Shown here piece by piece: positions 36,907-45,675 of a stretch of DNA of 64,000 nt. The DNA is from Saprospiraceae bacterium (lineage in GTDB: Bacteria; Bacteroidota; Bacteroidia; Chitinophagales; Saprospiraceae): positions 160,291 to 224,290 of the forward strand of contig BQJU01000002.1 of the NCBI GenBank assembly GCA_021604865.1, written 5' to 3'. The notes beneath the pieces were generated by a model. The model searched no databases and was not told the DNA's origin. It saw only the letters and a program-made list of their open reading frames with translations. Within the stretch, counting starts at the first letter, position 1. Each line of letters begins with the position of its first letter. The translations under genes and the position numbers were made by a program.

Positions 36907-38628
36907 TTAGTAGTTTCCTTTTGCCGAGGATGCCCGAGGCACTCTGATCTCTTCCACTATTGCAACCACCTCCTTCGGTGGCGCCGGTGTAAAGCGGGAA
37001 ACAGTAAGGGCCACTACAAAATTAAACAACATGCCGAGGGTGCCAATACCTTCCGGGCTAATGCCGAACCAATATTGTTCAGGATTGCCTCCACCGTATT
37101 TAAAGTACCAGATATATATACCAGTAAATACCAATCCGGTAATCATGCCCGCTACAGCCCCCTGCATATTCATGCGTTTGCTGAATATTCCCAGAATGAT
37201 GGCCGGGAAGAAAGAAGCTGCTGCCAGTCCAAATGCCCAGGCAACCACTTGTGCCACAAAGCCGGGAGGGTTAATACCGAAATATCCGGCAATGACAACC
37301 GCTACTCCAATGGCTGTCCTGGCCGCCCGCAGTTCCTGCTTCTCAGTAATTTTTGGCATCAGCCATTTTTTCAATAAATCATGTGAAATAGAGGTTGAAA
37401 TAACCAACAACAAACCAGCTGCCGTTGACAATGCAGCCGCCAAACCACCCGCAACCACCAAGGCAATGACCCAGCCTGGCAGGTTCGCAATTTCTGGATT
37501 GGCCAAAACCATTATGTCCCGATCCACCGTCAATTCATTGCCACGCCAACCATTGGGTTCCGCCACTTCGGCTACATAAGTACTATTTGCATCATTGTAA
37601 TATTGAACAAGGCCATCCTGGTTTTTATCTTCAAATTCTAACAAACCCGTTTTTTCCCAGTTGGCAAACCATCCTGGCAATTCACTATAGGGTTTTTCAC
37701 TGACGGTATTGATCATATTGGTTCGTGCAAAGGCCGCTACTGCCGGCGCAGCAGTATATAATAAAGCGATAAACAACAAGGCCCAACCCGCAGATTTGCG
37801 GGCATCCGAAACCTTAGGTACCGTAAAGAAACGTACAATAACATGGGGTAAACCAGCTGTGCCCAACATCAGGGCAGCAGTAACAAAAAACATATCGACC
37901 ATGCCTCTGTTGGAAGTGGTATATTCCATAAATCCCAAATCAGTGGACAATTGATCCAGCTTGGTTAAGAGGTGAGTACCATCAGCCAACTTTCCACCTA
38001 AGCCGAGTTGTGGAATAGGATTATCGACCATATATACCGAAATAAAAATGGCTGGTACCAGATAAGCAAAAATCAACACACAATATTGCGCCACCTGGGT
38101 ATAGGTAATGCCCTTCATACCCCCTAAAAAAGCATAGAAAAAAACAATGGCTACCCCAATCACAATACCCCATTCAAAAGGGACCTCCAAGAATCGGGAA
38201 AAGGCAATGCCAACACCTTTCATTTGTCCAACCACATAAGTAAATGAGACAAACAATGCACAGATTACGGCCACTAAACGAGCAGTTTGAGAATAATAGC
38301 GCTCACCAATAAAATCAGGCACTGTAAACTTTCCAAATTTCCTCAAATACGGCGCCAATAAGAGGGCCAATAATACGTATCCTCCAGTCCAACCCATCAA
38401 ATATTGCGCACCCTGATAACCCATAAAAGAAATGAGGCCAGCCATAGAAATAAACGATGCCGCCGACATCCAGTCTGCGGCTGTAGCCATTCCATTAATG
38501 ATCGGATGCACCCCACCTCCGGCCACATAAAATTCCGAAGTTGAACCTGCTCTTGACCATATAGCAACACCGATATAAAGAGCGAATGTTATTCCGACAA
38601 TAATCAATGTCCAAATCTGAACGTCCAT
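36907..38628 (-). CDS. Sodium:solute symporter, VC_2705/ActP-like (acetate) subfamily, large subunit
   Basis: The 573-residue SSS-family permease has about 13 transmembrane helices and the family marks SEFYVAGGGVHPIINGMATAADWMSAASF, split here as residues 31-59, GYQGAQYLMGW and IFSKRMNMQGA. A soluble insertion between helices, about residues 310-375, contains DKNQDGLVQYYND, which looks like an EF-hand/dockerin calcium loop. Members pair with a DUF4212 small subunit, here encoded 29 bp upstream. Acetate or another short carboxylate is the likely substrate, supported by acs directly downstream. The distinguishing insertion is from memory of this subfamily. Confidence 0.9.
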   Translation of the reverse strand: MDVQIWTLIIVGITFALYIGVAIWSRAGSTSEFYVAGGGVHPIINGMATAADWMSAASFISMAGLISFMGYQGAQYLMGWTGGYVLLALLLAPYLRKFGKFTVPDFIGERYYSQTARLVAVICALFVSFTYVVGQMKGVGIAFSRFLEVPFEWGIVIGVAIVFFYAFLGGMKGITYTQVAQYCVLIFAYLVPAIFISVYMVDNPIPQLGLGGKLADGTHLLTKLDQLSTDLGFMEYTTSNRGMVDMFFVTAALMLGTAGLPHVIVRFFTVPKVSDARKSAGWALLFIALLYTAAPAVAAFARTNMINTVSEKPYSELPGWFANWEKTGLLEFEDKNQDGLVQYYNDANSTYVAEVAEPNGWRGNELTVDRDIMVLANPEIANLPGWVIALVVAGGLAAALSTAAGLLLVISTSISHDLLKKWLMPKITEKQELRAARTAIGVAVVIAGYFGINPPGFVAQVVAWAFGLAAASFFPAIILGIFSKRMNMQGAVAGMITGLVFTGIYIWYFKYGGGNPEQYWFGISPEGIGTLGMLFNFVVALTVSRFTPAPPKEVVAIVEEIRVPRASSAKGNY

Positions 38629-38657
38629 AGTATTGTAGTGTTTGTGCTTTGCAAAAT

Positions 38658-38915
38658 TTACTTTTCGTCTACATCGTATTCTTTATCCAACTTATTCATC
38701 AGGTAAACATAAACAAAAATGAGTAGTACAAAAACATAAATAGATCCCTGTTGCGCAAACCAGAATCCCAGTTTGAAGCCACCAATTTTGATGGTATTTA
38801 ATGGTTCAACCAAAATGATTCCAAATCCATAGGAAACGATAAACCAAATTGTCAAAAGCATTCCCAGGTATTGAAGATTCCGATTCCAGTAGTTTTGTAC
38901 ATTTTTATCAGACAT
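38658..38915 (-). CDS. DUF4212 small subunit of the sodium:solute symporter
   Basis: I place the start at the ATG at 38915 (MSDKNVQNYWNRNLQYLGML), giving 85 residues. A longer frame would run into the divergent regulator gene. It has two transmembrane helices (about 13-38 and 48-74), matching the DUF4212 family, which is almost always found just upstream of VC_2705-type symporters. It probably stabilises or tunes the large subunit in the inner membrane. Only 57 bp separate its start from the divergent regulator gene start, so the two transcripts share a promoter region. Confidence 0.9.
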   Translation of the reverse strand: MSDKNVQNYWNRNLQYLGMLLTIWFIVSYGFGIILVEPLNTIKIGGFKLGFWFAQQGSIYVFVLLIFVYVYLMNKLDKEYDVDEK

Positions 38916-38972
38916 ATTCGATGCTTTAGCTGCAAAAAAGGTAATTTTCCCGGTAAATTTAAAAGTTGGCCA

Positions 38973-40907
38973 ATGGAAAATGTTATCCTTCACCGGGTTT
39001 TTGATTTTTTAAATCAATATCCACCATTTTCTTTGTTGGAAAGAAGTGTTTTGATGGAAATTGCCGAGAAGGTACGAATTAAATATTTTCCTGCAGAAAG
39101 AAGGATTTTTTCCCAGGGGGAATCGACTATTCCTTTTATCTATATGGTTAGAGAAGGGGCCGTTCAACTTTTTAGGGTGGAGGAAGCAGGAAATATCCTG
39201 GTGGACCAGTGTGATGAAGGAGATGTTTTTGGCATCAGGCCATTGTTGGCCGAGCAACCTTATGCATTGACAGCGATGACGGTTGAAGAGAGCCTGATCT
39301 ATGCTATTAGTACTGAAGGACTCCGCCCTATAATAGAAAACAACCCCAAGATAGCCTGGTATTTTGCTCAAAACTTTGCAGCTGGTATTAGAAATAAGTT
39401 TGCCTATCACAACAAGGGCAGGATTTTCACCTCACCAGAAGCCCTGAAGAAGGTGACAGAGCCCCTCACGGAAATAACATCTATCAACTACAGCAAAGCA
39501 CCCGTCACCTGTAACCTTACCACTTCCGTGAAAAAAGCGGCAAAAATCATGCGCCGGAAAAAAGTAGGTTCTATCATTGTTGTCAGTAAGGAAAAGTATC
39601 CTTTGGGAATTCTTACCGACCGAGATTTACGCAATAAGGTAGTGGCCGGAGATTATAGTATTGAACTTCCGGTTTCCGGGATCATGTCGAGTCCCGTTTT
39701 TACAGTTCGACCTCAATTGGCTGTGGCCGATGTACAAATTGCCATGATCAGACAGAAGATTCACCACCTCTGCTTGACGGAAGATGGCACCATTAACTCC
39801 AAGATAGTCGGGGTCATTTCCGAACACGATTTATTAGTGGTACAAGGCAATAATCCGGCGGTTTTGATCAGGGAATTAAGCAGAAGTCAATCAGGGAAGG
39901 GTTTGCGAAAAATCAGGGAAAGAGCAGAAAAATTATTGGCAGAGTATCTCGGGCAGGAAGTGTCTATTGATTACATTGCCGGGATCATGACAGAAGTAAA
40001 TGATGCTTTGATTTCCAGAGCAATAGAATTGAGCATTAAAAAATTGGAAAAGGAAAAAAAATCGATGCCAAAAGTGCGTTGGTGCTGGCTGGGATTGGGC
40101 AGTGAGGGTAGGGGAGAACAGCTTCTCCGGACTGACCAGGATAATGCCCTGGTCTTTGAAGATGTACCAGAAAAAAACTACCTAAAGATAAAAAACTATT
40201 TTGGCGATTTGTCCAGCAAAGTCACCGCTACTTTGTACGAAGCAGGATTTGCCTATTGTCCCGGGGATATGATGGCAAGTAATCCACAATGGTGCAAATC
40301 ACTTGAGGAATGGAAAAAGCAATTTTCTGAGTGGATTACCCAGCCTTCAGCAGAAAATATTTTGTACAGTAGCATATTTTTTGATTATCGGTCGATATAT
40401 GGTGATCGACAATTGACCGAGCAACTTTCGGAACACATCTTTAATGGAATTGAACAACAAAACCTTTTTCTTTCTTTTTTGGCTAAAGGAGCGCTGCAAA
40501 ACCCGCCTCCCCTGACCTTTTTTCGCAATTTCATGGTGGAAAGAAGTGGCGAGCACAAGGATAAATTCGATATTAAATCCCGCGCTATGAGGCCATTAGC
40601 CGATGTAGCCAGGTGTTTGATCCTAAAGGCAAAAGTGCCAGGAATTAACAGTACCTTTCGCCGCTTTCAAAAGCTGGCTGAGCTGGAAGAACAAAATAGA
40701 GAATTGTATACCCAGGCCGCAGATGCCTATGAGATACTGGTGCGTTACCGGGCCTTACAAGGCTTAAAAAATCATAACAAGGGAAGGTATTTCAGACCTT
40801 CCGAGCTAACTAAAATGGAGCGAATGAATTTGCGAAATACCTTTGAACCAATCCGGGAATTACAACAAATCCTATATATAAAGTTTCGATTGGCCTATTT
40901 GATGTAA
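38973..40907 (+). CDS. cNMP-binding / tandem CBS / DUF294 nucleotidyltransferase signalling protein
   Basis: I use the ATG at 38973 (MENVILHRVFDFLN); a longer frame from 38871 overlaps the symporter small subunit. The 644 residues form a cyclic-nucleotide-binding domain (about 10-125, FSQGESTIPFIYMVREGAVQLF), two CBS domains (about 170-290), a DUF294 GlnD-like nucleotidyltransferase (GLGSEGRGEQLLRTDQDNAL, with the GS and DxD motifs, about 395-415) and a DUF294 C-terminal helical domain. It is the regulator that usually accompanies acetate-type symporters. It may nucleotidylate a partner in answer to cAMP and adenylate levels; that is inference. The exonuclease gene follows after 12 bp. Confidence 0.92.
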   Translation: MENVILHRVFDFLNQYPPFSLLERSVLMEIAEKVRIKYFPAERRIFSQGESTIPFIYMVREGAVQLFRVEEAGNILVDQCDEGDVFGIRPLLAEQPYALTAMTVEESLIYAISTEGLRPIIENNPKIAWYFAQNFAAGIRNKFAYHNKGRIFTSPEALKKVTEPLTEITSINYSKAPVTCNLTTSVKKAAKIMRRKKVGSIIVVSKEKYPLGILTDRDLRNKVVAGDYSIELPVSGIMSSPVFTVRPQLAVADVQIAMIRQKIHHLCLTEDGTINSKIVGVISEHDLLVVQGNNPAVLIRELSRSQSGKGLRKIRERAEKLLAEYLGQEVSIDYIAGIMTEVNDALISRAIELSIKKLEKEKKSMPKVRWCWLGLGSEGRGEQLLRTDQDNALVFEDVPEKNYLKIKNYFGDLSSKVTATLYEAGFAYCPGDMMASNPQWCKSLEEWKKQFSEWITQPSAENILYSSIFFDYRSIYGDRQLTEQLSEHIFNGIEQQNLFLSFLAKGALQNPPPLTFFRNFMVERSGEHKDKFDIKSRAMRPLADVARCLILKAKVPGINSTFRRFQKLAELEEQNRELYTQAADAYEILVRYRALQGLKNHNKGRYFRPSELTKMERMNLRNTFEPIRELQQILYIKFRLAYLM

Positions 40908-40919
40908 GCGTTTTACAAA

Positions 40920-41618
40920 ATGGAATATTGGAAAAAACTTGTATCCTACCTGTTTCACAAAGAATGGAGTATTCGACCTGACGATCCTGCCTGGCTGCGT
41001 TATGCAGCATTGTTCGACAAAAAATTGAATAGAAAAAAACAAATCAGGGACATTCATTTTGTTTTAATTGATACAGAAACCACCGGCTTCGATTTTCGAA
41101 AGGATCATATCCTGTCTATTGGAGCCATTGGTATTCGGAATTATGAAATGGACATTTCGGATCGGTTTGAATATTACTTAAAACAGGAAGATTATCATCC
41201 GGGAAAAAGCATCGAAGTACATGGAATTTTGCCCAGCCGGTCTCAAAAAGGCATTTCGGAAAAAGAAATGCTCATCCAATTTCTGGATTTTTGTCAGGAC
41301 CGCATCATTGTAGGGCATCATATTGGCTTTGATATCGCCATGCTCAATACTGCAATGAAAAAACATTTTGGAAAACAACTCAAAAACAAAGTTGTTGATA
41401 CCGGCATCCTTGCACAACGGCTGGAAATTACGCACGCTATTTACCCCATTGATCACTCCCGCTTTTCTTTAGATGCTCTTTGCCAGCAATACCATATTGC
41501 ACCCCGAAATAGGCATACCGCATCTGGTGATGCCTTTATTACCGGTATTCTTTTTTTAAAATTATTAGACCGTCTGGAAAAACGTGGAATAAGCACTTTA
41601 GGGCATTTACTTACCTGA
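40920..41618 (+). CDS. DnaQ/PolC-like 3'-5' exonuclease
   Basis: The 232-residue protein contains a DEDDh exonuclease domain (residues about 42-225): Exo I LIDTETTGFDF, Exo II VGHHIGFDIAMLN, and Exo III with HTASGDAFITGILF supplying the His and last Asp. A 40-residue N-terminal extension precedes it. Alone such proteins resemble the epsilon proofreading subunit, but here it stands 12 bp behind the cNMP/CBS/DUF294 gene, as it does in acetate clusters of other bacteria. It may act on nucleic acid or on a nucleotide signal; its role in acetate metabolism is unknown. Confidence 0.9.
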   Translation: MEYWKKLVSYLFHKEWSIRPDDPAWLRYAALFDKKLNRKKQIRDIHFVLIDTETTGFDFRKDHILSIGAIGIRNYEMDISDRFEYYLKQEDYHPGKSIEVHGILPSRSQKGISEKEMLIQFLDFCQDRIIVGHHIGFDIAMLNTAMKKHFGKQLKNKVVDTGILAQRLEITHAIYPIDHSRFSLDALCQQYHIAPRNRHTASGDAFITGILFLKLLDRLEKRGISTLGHLLT

Positions 41619-41959
41619 AAATAGCGCAAACAGAAACTATTTTGCACACAAATGCGTTATTATTAGTGAGGTTCATAAATTTTGACAATAATATTTTCTA
41701 CTTTCTTTAAATAGAATCAGCCGATCTATCCAATAGGAGCTTTGTCTACCTATTGTGATCAGAATTGGCCATGCCATTGTCAAGACTCAATTTTTGGTTT
41801 TAAGCGAATGTTTGGTGGTAGTTATTTATCCACTTTCCTTTCTGATGATTTTTCTGCGTTCATAAAACGCTTTCGGTTGAGAAATAAAATAGTTCAGCTG
41901 GGCCGAAATCCGCTTAAGAAACCTCGTTTTAGCCATATTTTTTACAAAAAAAGTCACTT
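41619..41959. other. 341-bp intergenic region, no clear gene
   Basis: A 73-codon plus-strand frame (41742-41963) starts late and overlaps the next gene; its composition is unlike the neighbours, so I reject it. TTTTGACAATAATATTTTCT-like AT-rich sequence at 41680-41700 may hold a promoter, but no exact TAnnTTTG was found. I see no terminator after the exonuclease gene. Confidence 0.6.
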
Positions 41960-42316
41960 ATGAAAGATCAATCTGTTTTTGAGAAAGCAATTAAATGGGC
42001 AAAAAACAAAGGTTTTCAGAATATTAAAGCAAAAGCGGATGAATACGAAGATCCTGCTCCATTTACACGCAACCGGGATGAGGAATCTTTTATTCCGGAT
42101 ATAACCGGATTGCAAACTGGTGGAAAAAGCTTTATCGAAATAGCTACCAAAAGTGAAGATGTCCCACGCACTATATCCAAATGGAAATTATTGAGTACCA
42201 TTGCCACCATGAAAGGCGGCCGCTTATTTTTGTTGGCACCTAAAGGCCACAAAACCTTTGCCGAAAATATTGTTAAGAGCCACAATCTGGATGCGCAGGT
42301 TATCTATCTGCGCTAA
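41960..42316 (+). CDS. Small protein with a PD-(D/E)xK-like nuclease motif, unknown function
   Basis: The 118-residue cytoplasmic protein has the pattern FIPDITGLQTGGKSFIEIATK (written here as residues 44-64): Pro46-Asp47, then Glu60 after a hydrophobic strand, and a Lys at 64 shifted two places from the usual ExK. The arrangement helix, strand with PD, strand with E, then helix (VPRTISKWKLLSTIATMKG) and strand (GRLFLLAP) fits the restriction-endonuclease-like fold. No homologue is recalled. It could be a nuclease or an inactive relative. Its own terminator at 42346-42389 separates it from the following cassette. Confidence 0.6.
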   Translation: MKDQSVFEKAIKWAKNKGFQNIKAKADEYEDPAPFTRNRDEESFIPDITGLQTGGKSFIEIATKSEDVPRTISKWKLLSTIATMKGGRLFLLAPKGHKTFAENIVKSHNLDAQVIYLR

Positions 42317-42345
42317 TATTCCTTAATAATAATTAGAAGATATAT

Positions 42346-42389
42346 AACCTCACTGTGCTCTTTTGTTGACAAGAGAGCACAGTGGGGTT
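42346..42389 (+). terminator. Intrinsic terminator after the PD-(D/E)xK-like gene
   Basis: AACCTCACTGTGCTC (42346-42360) pairs with GAGCACAGTGGGGTT (42375-42389) over 15 bp with one U-G pair, which fits the plus strand. A 14-nt loop is partly closed by TTTT/AAGA. A T-rich tail (TTCTATTTGTGTTTTT) follows. Confidence 0.8.
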
Positions 42390-42427
42390 GTTCTATTTGT
42401 GTTTTTAAAGACTTGAAAACGAGTATA

Positions 42428-42955
42428 ATGACTGAAAATTTTAAGATTAACCTTTATACGCCTTTTGACAAATTAACCTCCATCCAAAGCGATAAGGTTG
42501 TGCAATTCCTATACGAACATTTACAGGAGTATGGTGATGAAAGGCCCCACATCAAAATGGCCATCGATTACGCCATGAAAGAAGTTTCTTCCCCGGGAGG
42601 ATTTGTATTAGTGGGCGCTGTGGAACAGGATATACTTGGGGTTGTTGTGGTGAATAAAACCGGCATGTCGGGATATATACCTGAGAATATCCTGGTATAC
42701 ATTGCCGTGCATGAGGATACAAGAGGTAAAGGAGTAGGCAAAAAGCTGATGAAAGCAGCCATTAAAAACAGCACCGGAGATATTGCCCTGCATGTCGAAG
42801 CCAACAATCCTGCTTTAAGGCTCTACGAAAAACTCGGGTTTGAAAACAAATATCTTGAAATGCGCCTGCACAAATCTGATCAAGCAACCCAATCAAAAGG
42901 AAAGGGTAAAAAAGAACCAATTCAAGCTACTCTTCCAACAGACCAAAACAACTAG
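42428..42955 (+). CDS. GNAT family N-acetyltransferase
   Basis: I use the ATG at 42428 (MTENFKINLY), giving 175 residues; an earlier in-frame TTG at 42413 is less likely. The GNAT core is clear: VYIAVHEDTRGKGVGKKLMKAAI with the acetyl-CoA pyrophosphate loop RGKGVGKK (about residues 97-104), then VEANNPALRLYEKLGF. The last 25 residues (SDQATQSKGKGKKE) are an unstructured basic tail. It is the first gene of the symporter/racemase cassette, 21 bp before the symporter gene. It may acetylate an amino acid or amine handled by this cassette; that is inference. Confidence 0.9.
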   Translation: MTENFKINLYTPFDKLTSIQSDKVVQFLYEHLQEYGDERPHIKMAIDYAMKEVSSPGGFVLVGAVEQDILGVVVVNKTGMSGYIPENILVYIAVHEDTRGKGVGKKLMKAAIKNSTGDIALHVEANNPALRLYEKLGFENKYLEMRLHKSDQATQSKGKGKKEPIQATLPTDQNN

Positions 42956-42976
42956 ATAGAGTGATCTAGCTTTTCT

Positions 42977-44458
42977 ATGAATATTATTGACATAAGTATT
43001 TTTATCCTGTACTTTCTAGCAATGTTGGGAGTTGGGATTTATTTTTTTAGAAAAAATCAAGATTCCGAGGACTACTATGTAGGCGGAAGAAACATGGGTA
43101 GTCTGCATATTGGGCTGTCAGTTGTGGCAACAGATGTAGGTGGGGGGTTTTCAATCGGCCTTGGAGGATTAGGATTTTTAATGGGTATCTCTGGTTCTTG
43201 GATGTTATTTACGGGACTGATTGGTGCCTGGTTGAGTGCTGTATTTTTAATCCCCAAGGTCAGTCACTTATCTCGCCATCATAAATGGTTTACCTTCCCC
43301 CAGCTTTTCCAACATTTTTACAATAGCCGCGTTGCTTTGGTGGCAGGTATTATTTCTGCCATTGGTTACATAGGGTTTACCAGCTCACAGCTATTGGCTG
43401 GAGCTAAACTTGCCTCTGCTACTTTCCTTGAGCTTGACTTGAATATTGCCTTGATGATTATGGGGGTAATTGCAGTAGGTTATACGGTGATTGGCGGCTT
43501 AAAAGCGGTCATTTATACAGATACCATTCAATGGATTATCCTTATGGGCGGTTTGGTTTTTATTGGCATTCCAATTGGTTATACAGCCATTGGTGGTATA
43601 GATGCTATAAAAGCTACACTTTCTCCGGATTTTCTATCTTTAGGAAATATTAGTTGGTCCACTTTCTTCAACTGGATTGTGACGATTGTACCGATATGGT
43701 TTGTAGGCATGACCCTCTACCAACGTATTTATGCCTGTCGGGATGAAAAAACGGCTCGCCGGGCATGGTTTATTGCAGGTCTGTTTGAATATCCGGTAAT
43801 GGCTTTTATGGGGGTATTATTAGGACTTTTTGCCCGGGTTGGCGCGGAACAAGGTATGTTTGCCTACGCTGGTTTTCCAACTGCCGAAGGTATCGATGCC
43901 GAAATGGGACTGCCAATGTTGTTGCGCACCGTGCTTCCAGTGGGTTTGATGGGGCTGATGCTTTCTGCTTACTTTTCAGCGATAATGTCTACTGCCGATA
44001 GCTGCCTCATGGCGGCCTCGGGTAATGTAGTTACAGATATCCTGGGTCGGTTGAGCAATTTTGGTAAAAACAAAAATACTGCGTTGCGCCTTTCACAAAT
44101 CGCTACACTGGTCATTGGTGTCATTTCCTTATTATTGGCCTCCATGATGCAAAATGTATTGGAATTGATGCTTTTATCCTATGCCTTTATGGTGTCGGGA
44201 TTGTTTGTTCCGGTTGTGGGTGCCTTATTTTGGAAAAGAGGGAATTCCCTGGCCGCATTTTGGGCAATGCTGGTTGGCGGAGGGACAACCATTGCATTAG
44301 TGATTAGTGAATTCAGTTTGCCTTATAATCTAGATCCCAATGTGGCAGGCATCTCACTCTCGGCACTGACATTCATTTCACTGAGCCTATTGACAACAGA
44401 AAAGAGAGGATCAGGAGATATTCGAAACGAAACAGAAATAGAAGCCTTAACGAACTAA
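42977..44458 (+). CDS. Sodium:solute symporter (SSS family), amino-acid type suspected
   Basis: The 493-residue permease of the SLC5/SSS family has about 13 transmembrane helices. It starts IIDISIFILYFLAMLGVGIY and carries the signature YYVGGRNMGSLHIGLSVVATDVG and the later SAYFSAIMSTADSCLMAASGN, which corresponds to the sodium-site region. It lacks the calcium-loop insertion of the acetate-type symporter at 36907-38628 and has no DUF4212 partner. It is encoded 10 bp before the alanine racemase, which suggests that it takes up an amino acid that the racemases then invert. The substrate cannot be read from sequence. Confidence 0.92.
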   Translation: MNIIDISIFILYFLAMLGVGIYFFRKNQDSEDYYVGGRNMGSLHIGLSVVATDVGGGFSIGLGGLGFLMGISGSWMLFTGLIGAWLSAVFLIPKVSHLSRHHKWFTFPQLFQHFYNSRVALVAGIISAIGYIGFTSSQLLAGAKLASATFLELDLNIALMIMGVIAVGYTVIGGLKAVIYTDTIQWIILMGGLVFIGIPIGYTAIGGIDAIKATLSPDFLSLGNISWSTFFNWIVTIVPIWFVGMTLYQRIYACRDEKTARRAWFIAGLFEYPVMAFMGVLLGLFARVGAEQGMFAYAGFPTAEGIDAEMGLPMLLRTVLPVGLMGLMLSAYFSAIMSTADSCLMAASGNVVTDILGRLSNFGKNKNTALRLSQIATLVIGVISLLLASMMQNVLELMLLSYAFMVSGLFVPVVGALFWKRGNSLAAFWAMLVGGGTTIALVISEFSLPYNLDPNVAGISLSALTFISLSLLTTEKRGSGDIRNETEIEALTN

Positions 44459-44468
44459 GTAAAAGAGC

Positions 44469-45620
44469 ATGTTACATACGTCCTGGATCGAGATTAGCCA
44501 GTCTGCACTGGTGAACAACTATAAATTTTTAAGCGAACATTTTGGTGATGAGGTGAAAATTTCCTCGGTAGTTAAAGGCAATGCTTATGGCCATGGGTTG
44601 GAGTTGTTTGTCCCTCTAGCCGAACAATGTGGACAGACGCACTTCTCCGTGTTTAGTGCAGATGAAGCACTAATAGTCAAGAATGTCAGCCAACTTGATC
44701 CGACCATTATGATCATGGGTATGGTAGACAATGCACAAATGGAATGGGCCATTGAAAATGACTTGGAATTCTTCGTATTTGAAATGGATCGCCTCGAAGC
44801 GGCCATAAAGGCAGCAAAACTGGTAGGAAAAAAGGCCAGTATTCATCTGGAGGTGGAAACAGGCATGAATCGTACAGGATTCGAAAATTCTGCCTTGATT
44901 AAAGCTTTGCAACTAATTAAGGAGCATGGCAATGAACTCAGTTTTACAGGGTTGTGTACACATTATGGAGGAGCTGAAAGCATAGCCAATTATTACCGTG
45001 TAAAAAAGCAGAAGATTCAGTATAACCGAATTCTTAAACTGGTCAATGCTACTGGCATGCATCCCAAATATCTGCACACAGCTTGTTCGGCAGCAGCCAT
45101 GCGTTATCCTACTACCCGCATGGATTTGAGTCGAATTGGTATTTTACAGTATGGCTTTTTTCCGAGCCAGGAGGTTTTTATTGAATACATCAGCAAACAG
45201 GAAGAAAAGAAAGATCCGTTGAAACGACTCATCAGTTGGAAAAGTAGAGTGATGGATGTTAAACGGGTGAGATCCGGAGAATTTATTGGATACGGAACTT
45301 CTTTTTTAGCGAACAGTGAAATGAATATTGCCAGTATTCCAGTTGGCTACAGTCATGGATTTAGCCGGTCGCTGAGTAATCAGGGGCGGGTGTTGATCCA
45401 CGGCAAAAGAGTCAGTGTAGTTGGCACGGTGAATATGAATATGATGCTGGTAGATGCAACAGATTTGGAAGGTGTAAAAAAAGGGGATGAAGTAGTGCTA
45501 ATCGGTAAACAGGGTGACCTGGAGATCTCGGTTGCTTCATTTGCTGAATTTAGCGAACAAGTCAATTATGAATTATTGACCAGACTGCCCGCCAATATTC
45601 CCCGGAAAATTGTTGATTAA
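44469..45620 (+). CDS. alr: Alanine racemase
   Basis: The 383-residue PLP enzyme of fold type III interconverts L- and D-alanine. The cofactor Lys is in SSVVKGNAYGHG (Lys36) and the second catalytic base Tyr in FIGYGTSF (about residue 275). The family motifs HLEVETGMNRTGF, THYGGAES, HTACSAAAMRYP and VNMNMMLVDAT are also present. A cell wall supply of D-alanine is the usual role. Its place behind a symporter and in front of a second racemase suggests a catabolic or salvage copy; a MurF-fused or stand-alone alr elsewhere cannot be excluded. A hairpin lies between it and the next gene. Confidence 0.93.
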   Translation: MLHTSWIEISQSALVNNYKFLSEHFGDEVKISSVVKGNAYGHGLELFVPLAEQCGQTHFSVFSADEALIVKNVSQLDPTIMIMGMVDNAQMEWAIENDLEFFVFEMDRLEAAIKAAKLVGKKASIHLEVETGMNRTGFENSALIKALQLIKEHGNELSFTGLCTHYGGAESIANYYRVKKQKIQYNRILKLVNATGMHPKYLHTACSAAAMRYPTTRMDLSRIGILQYGFFPSQEVFIEYISKQEEKKDPLKRLISWKSRVMDVKRVRSGEFIGYGTSFLANSEMNIASIPVGYSHGFSRSLSNQGRVLIHGKRVSVVGTVNMNMMLVDATDLEGVKKGDEVVLIGKQGDLEISVASFAEFSEQVNYELLTRLPANIPRKIVD

Positions 45621-45623
45621 ATC

Positions 45624-45658
45624 GCTCTTTGACAAATTAATTGATTTGCCAAAGGAGC
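45624..45658 (+). promoter_or_regulatory. Hairpin between the two racemase genes
   Basis: GCTCTTTG (45624-45631) with CAAAGGAGC (45650-45658, one bulged G), and inside it CAAAT with ATTTG, form a stem of about 13 pairs, starting 4 bp after the alr stop. Only TTT follows, so it is a weak terminator, an attenuator or an RNA-processing site rather than a strong stop. Confidence 0.4.
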
Positions 45659-45675
45659 TTTAAATCCTTGGTGTT

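Noticed and set aside
38871..38972. Upstream extension of the cNMP/CBS gene
   Set aside because: It would overlap the start of the DUF4212 gene on the other strand, and the cNMP domain begins soon after 38973.
41742..41963. 73-codon plus-strand frame overlapping the small nuclease-like gene
   Set aside because: It starts late, has no recognised domain, and overlaps a better gene whose start is at 41960.
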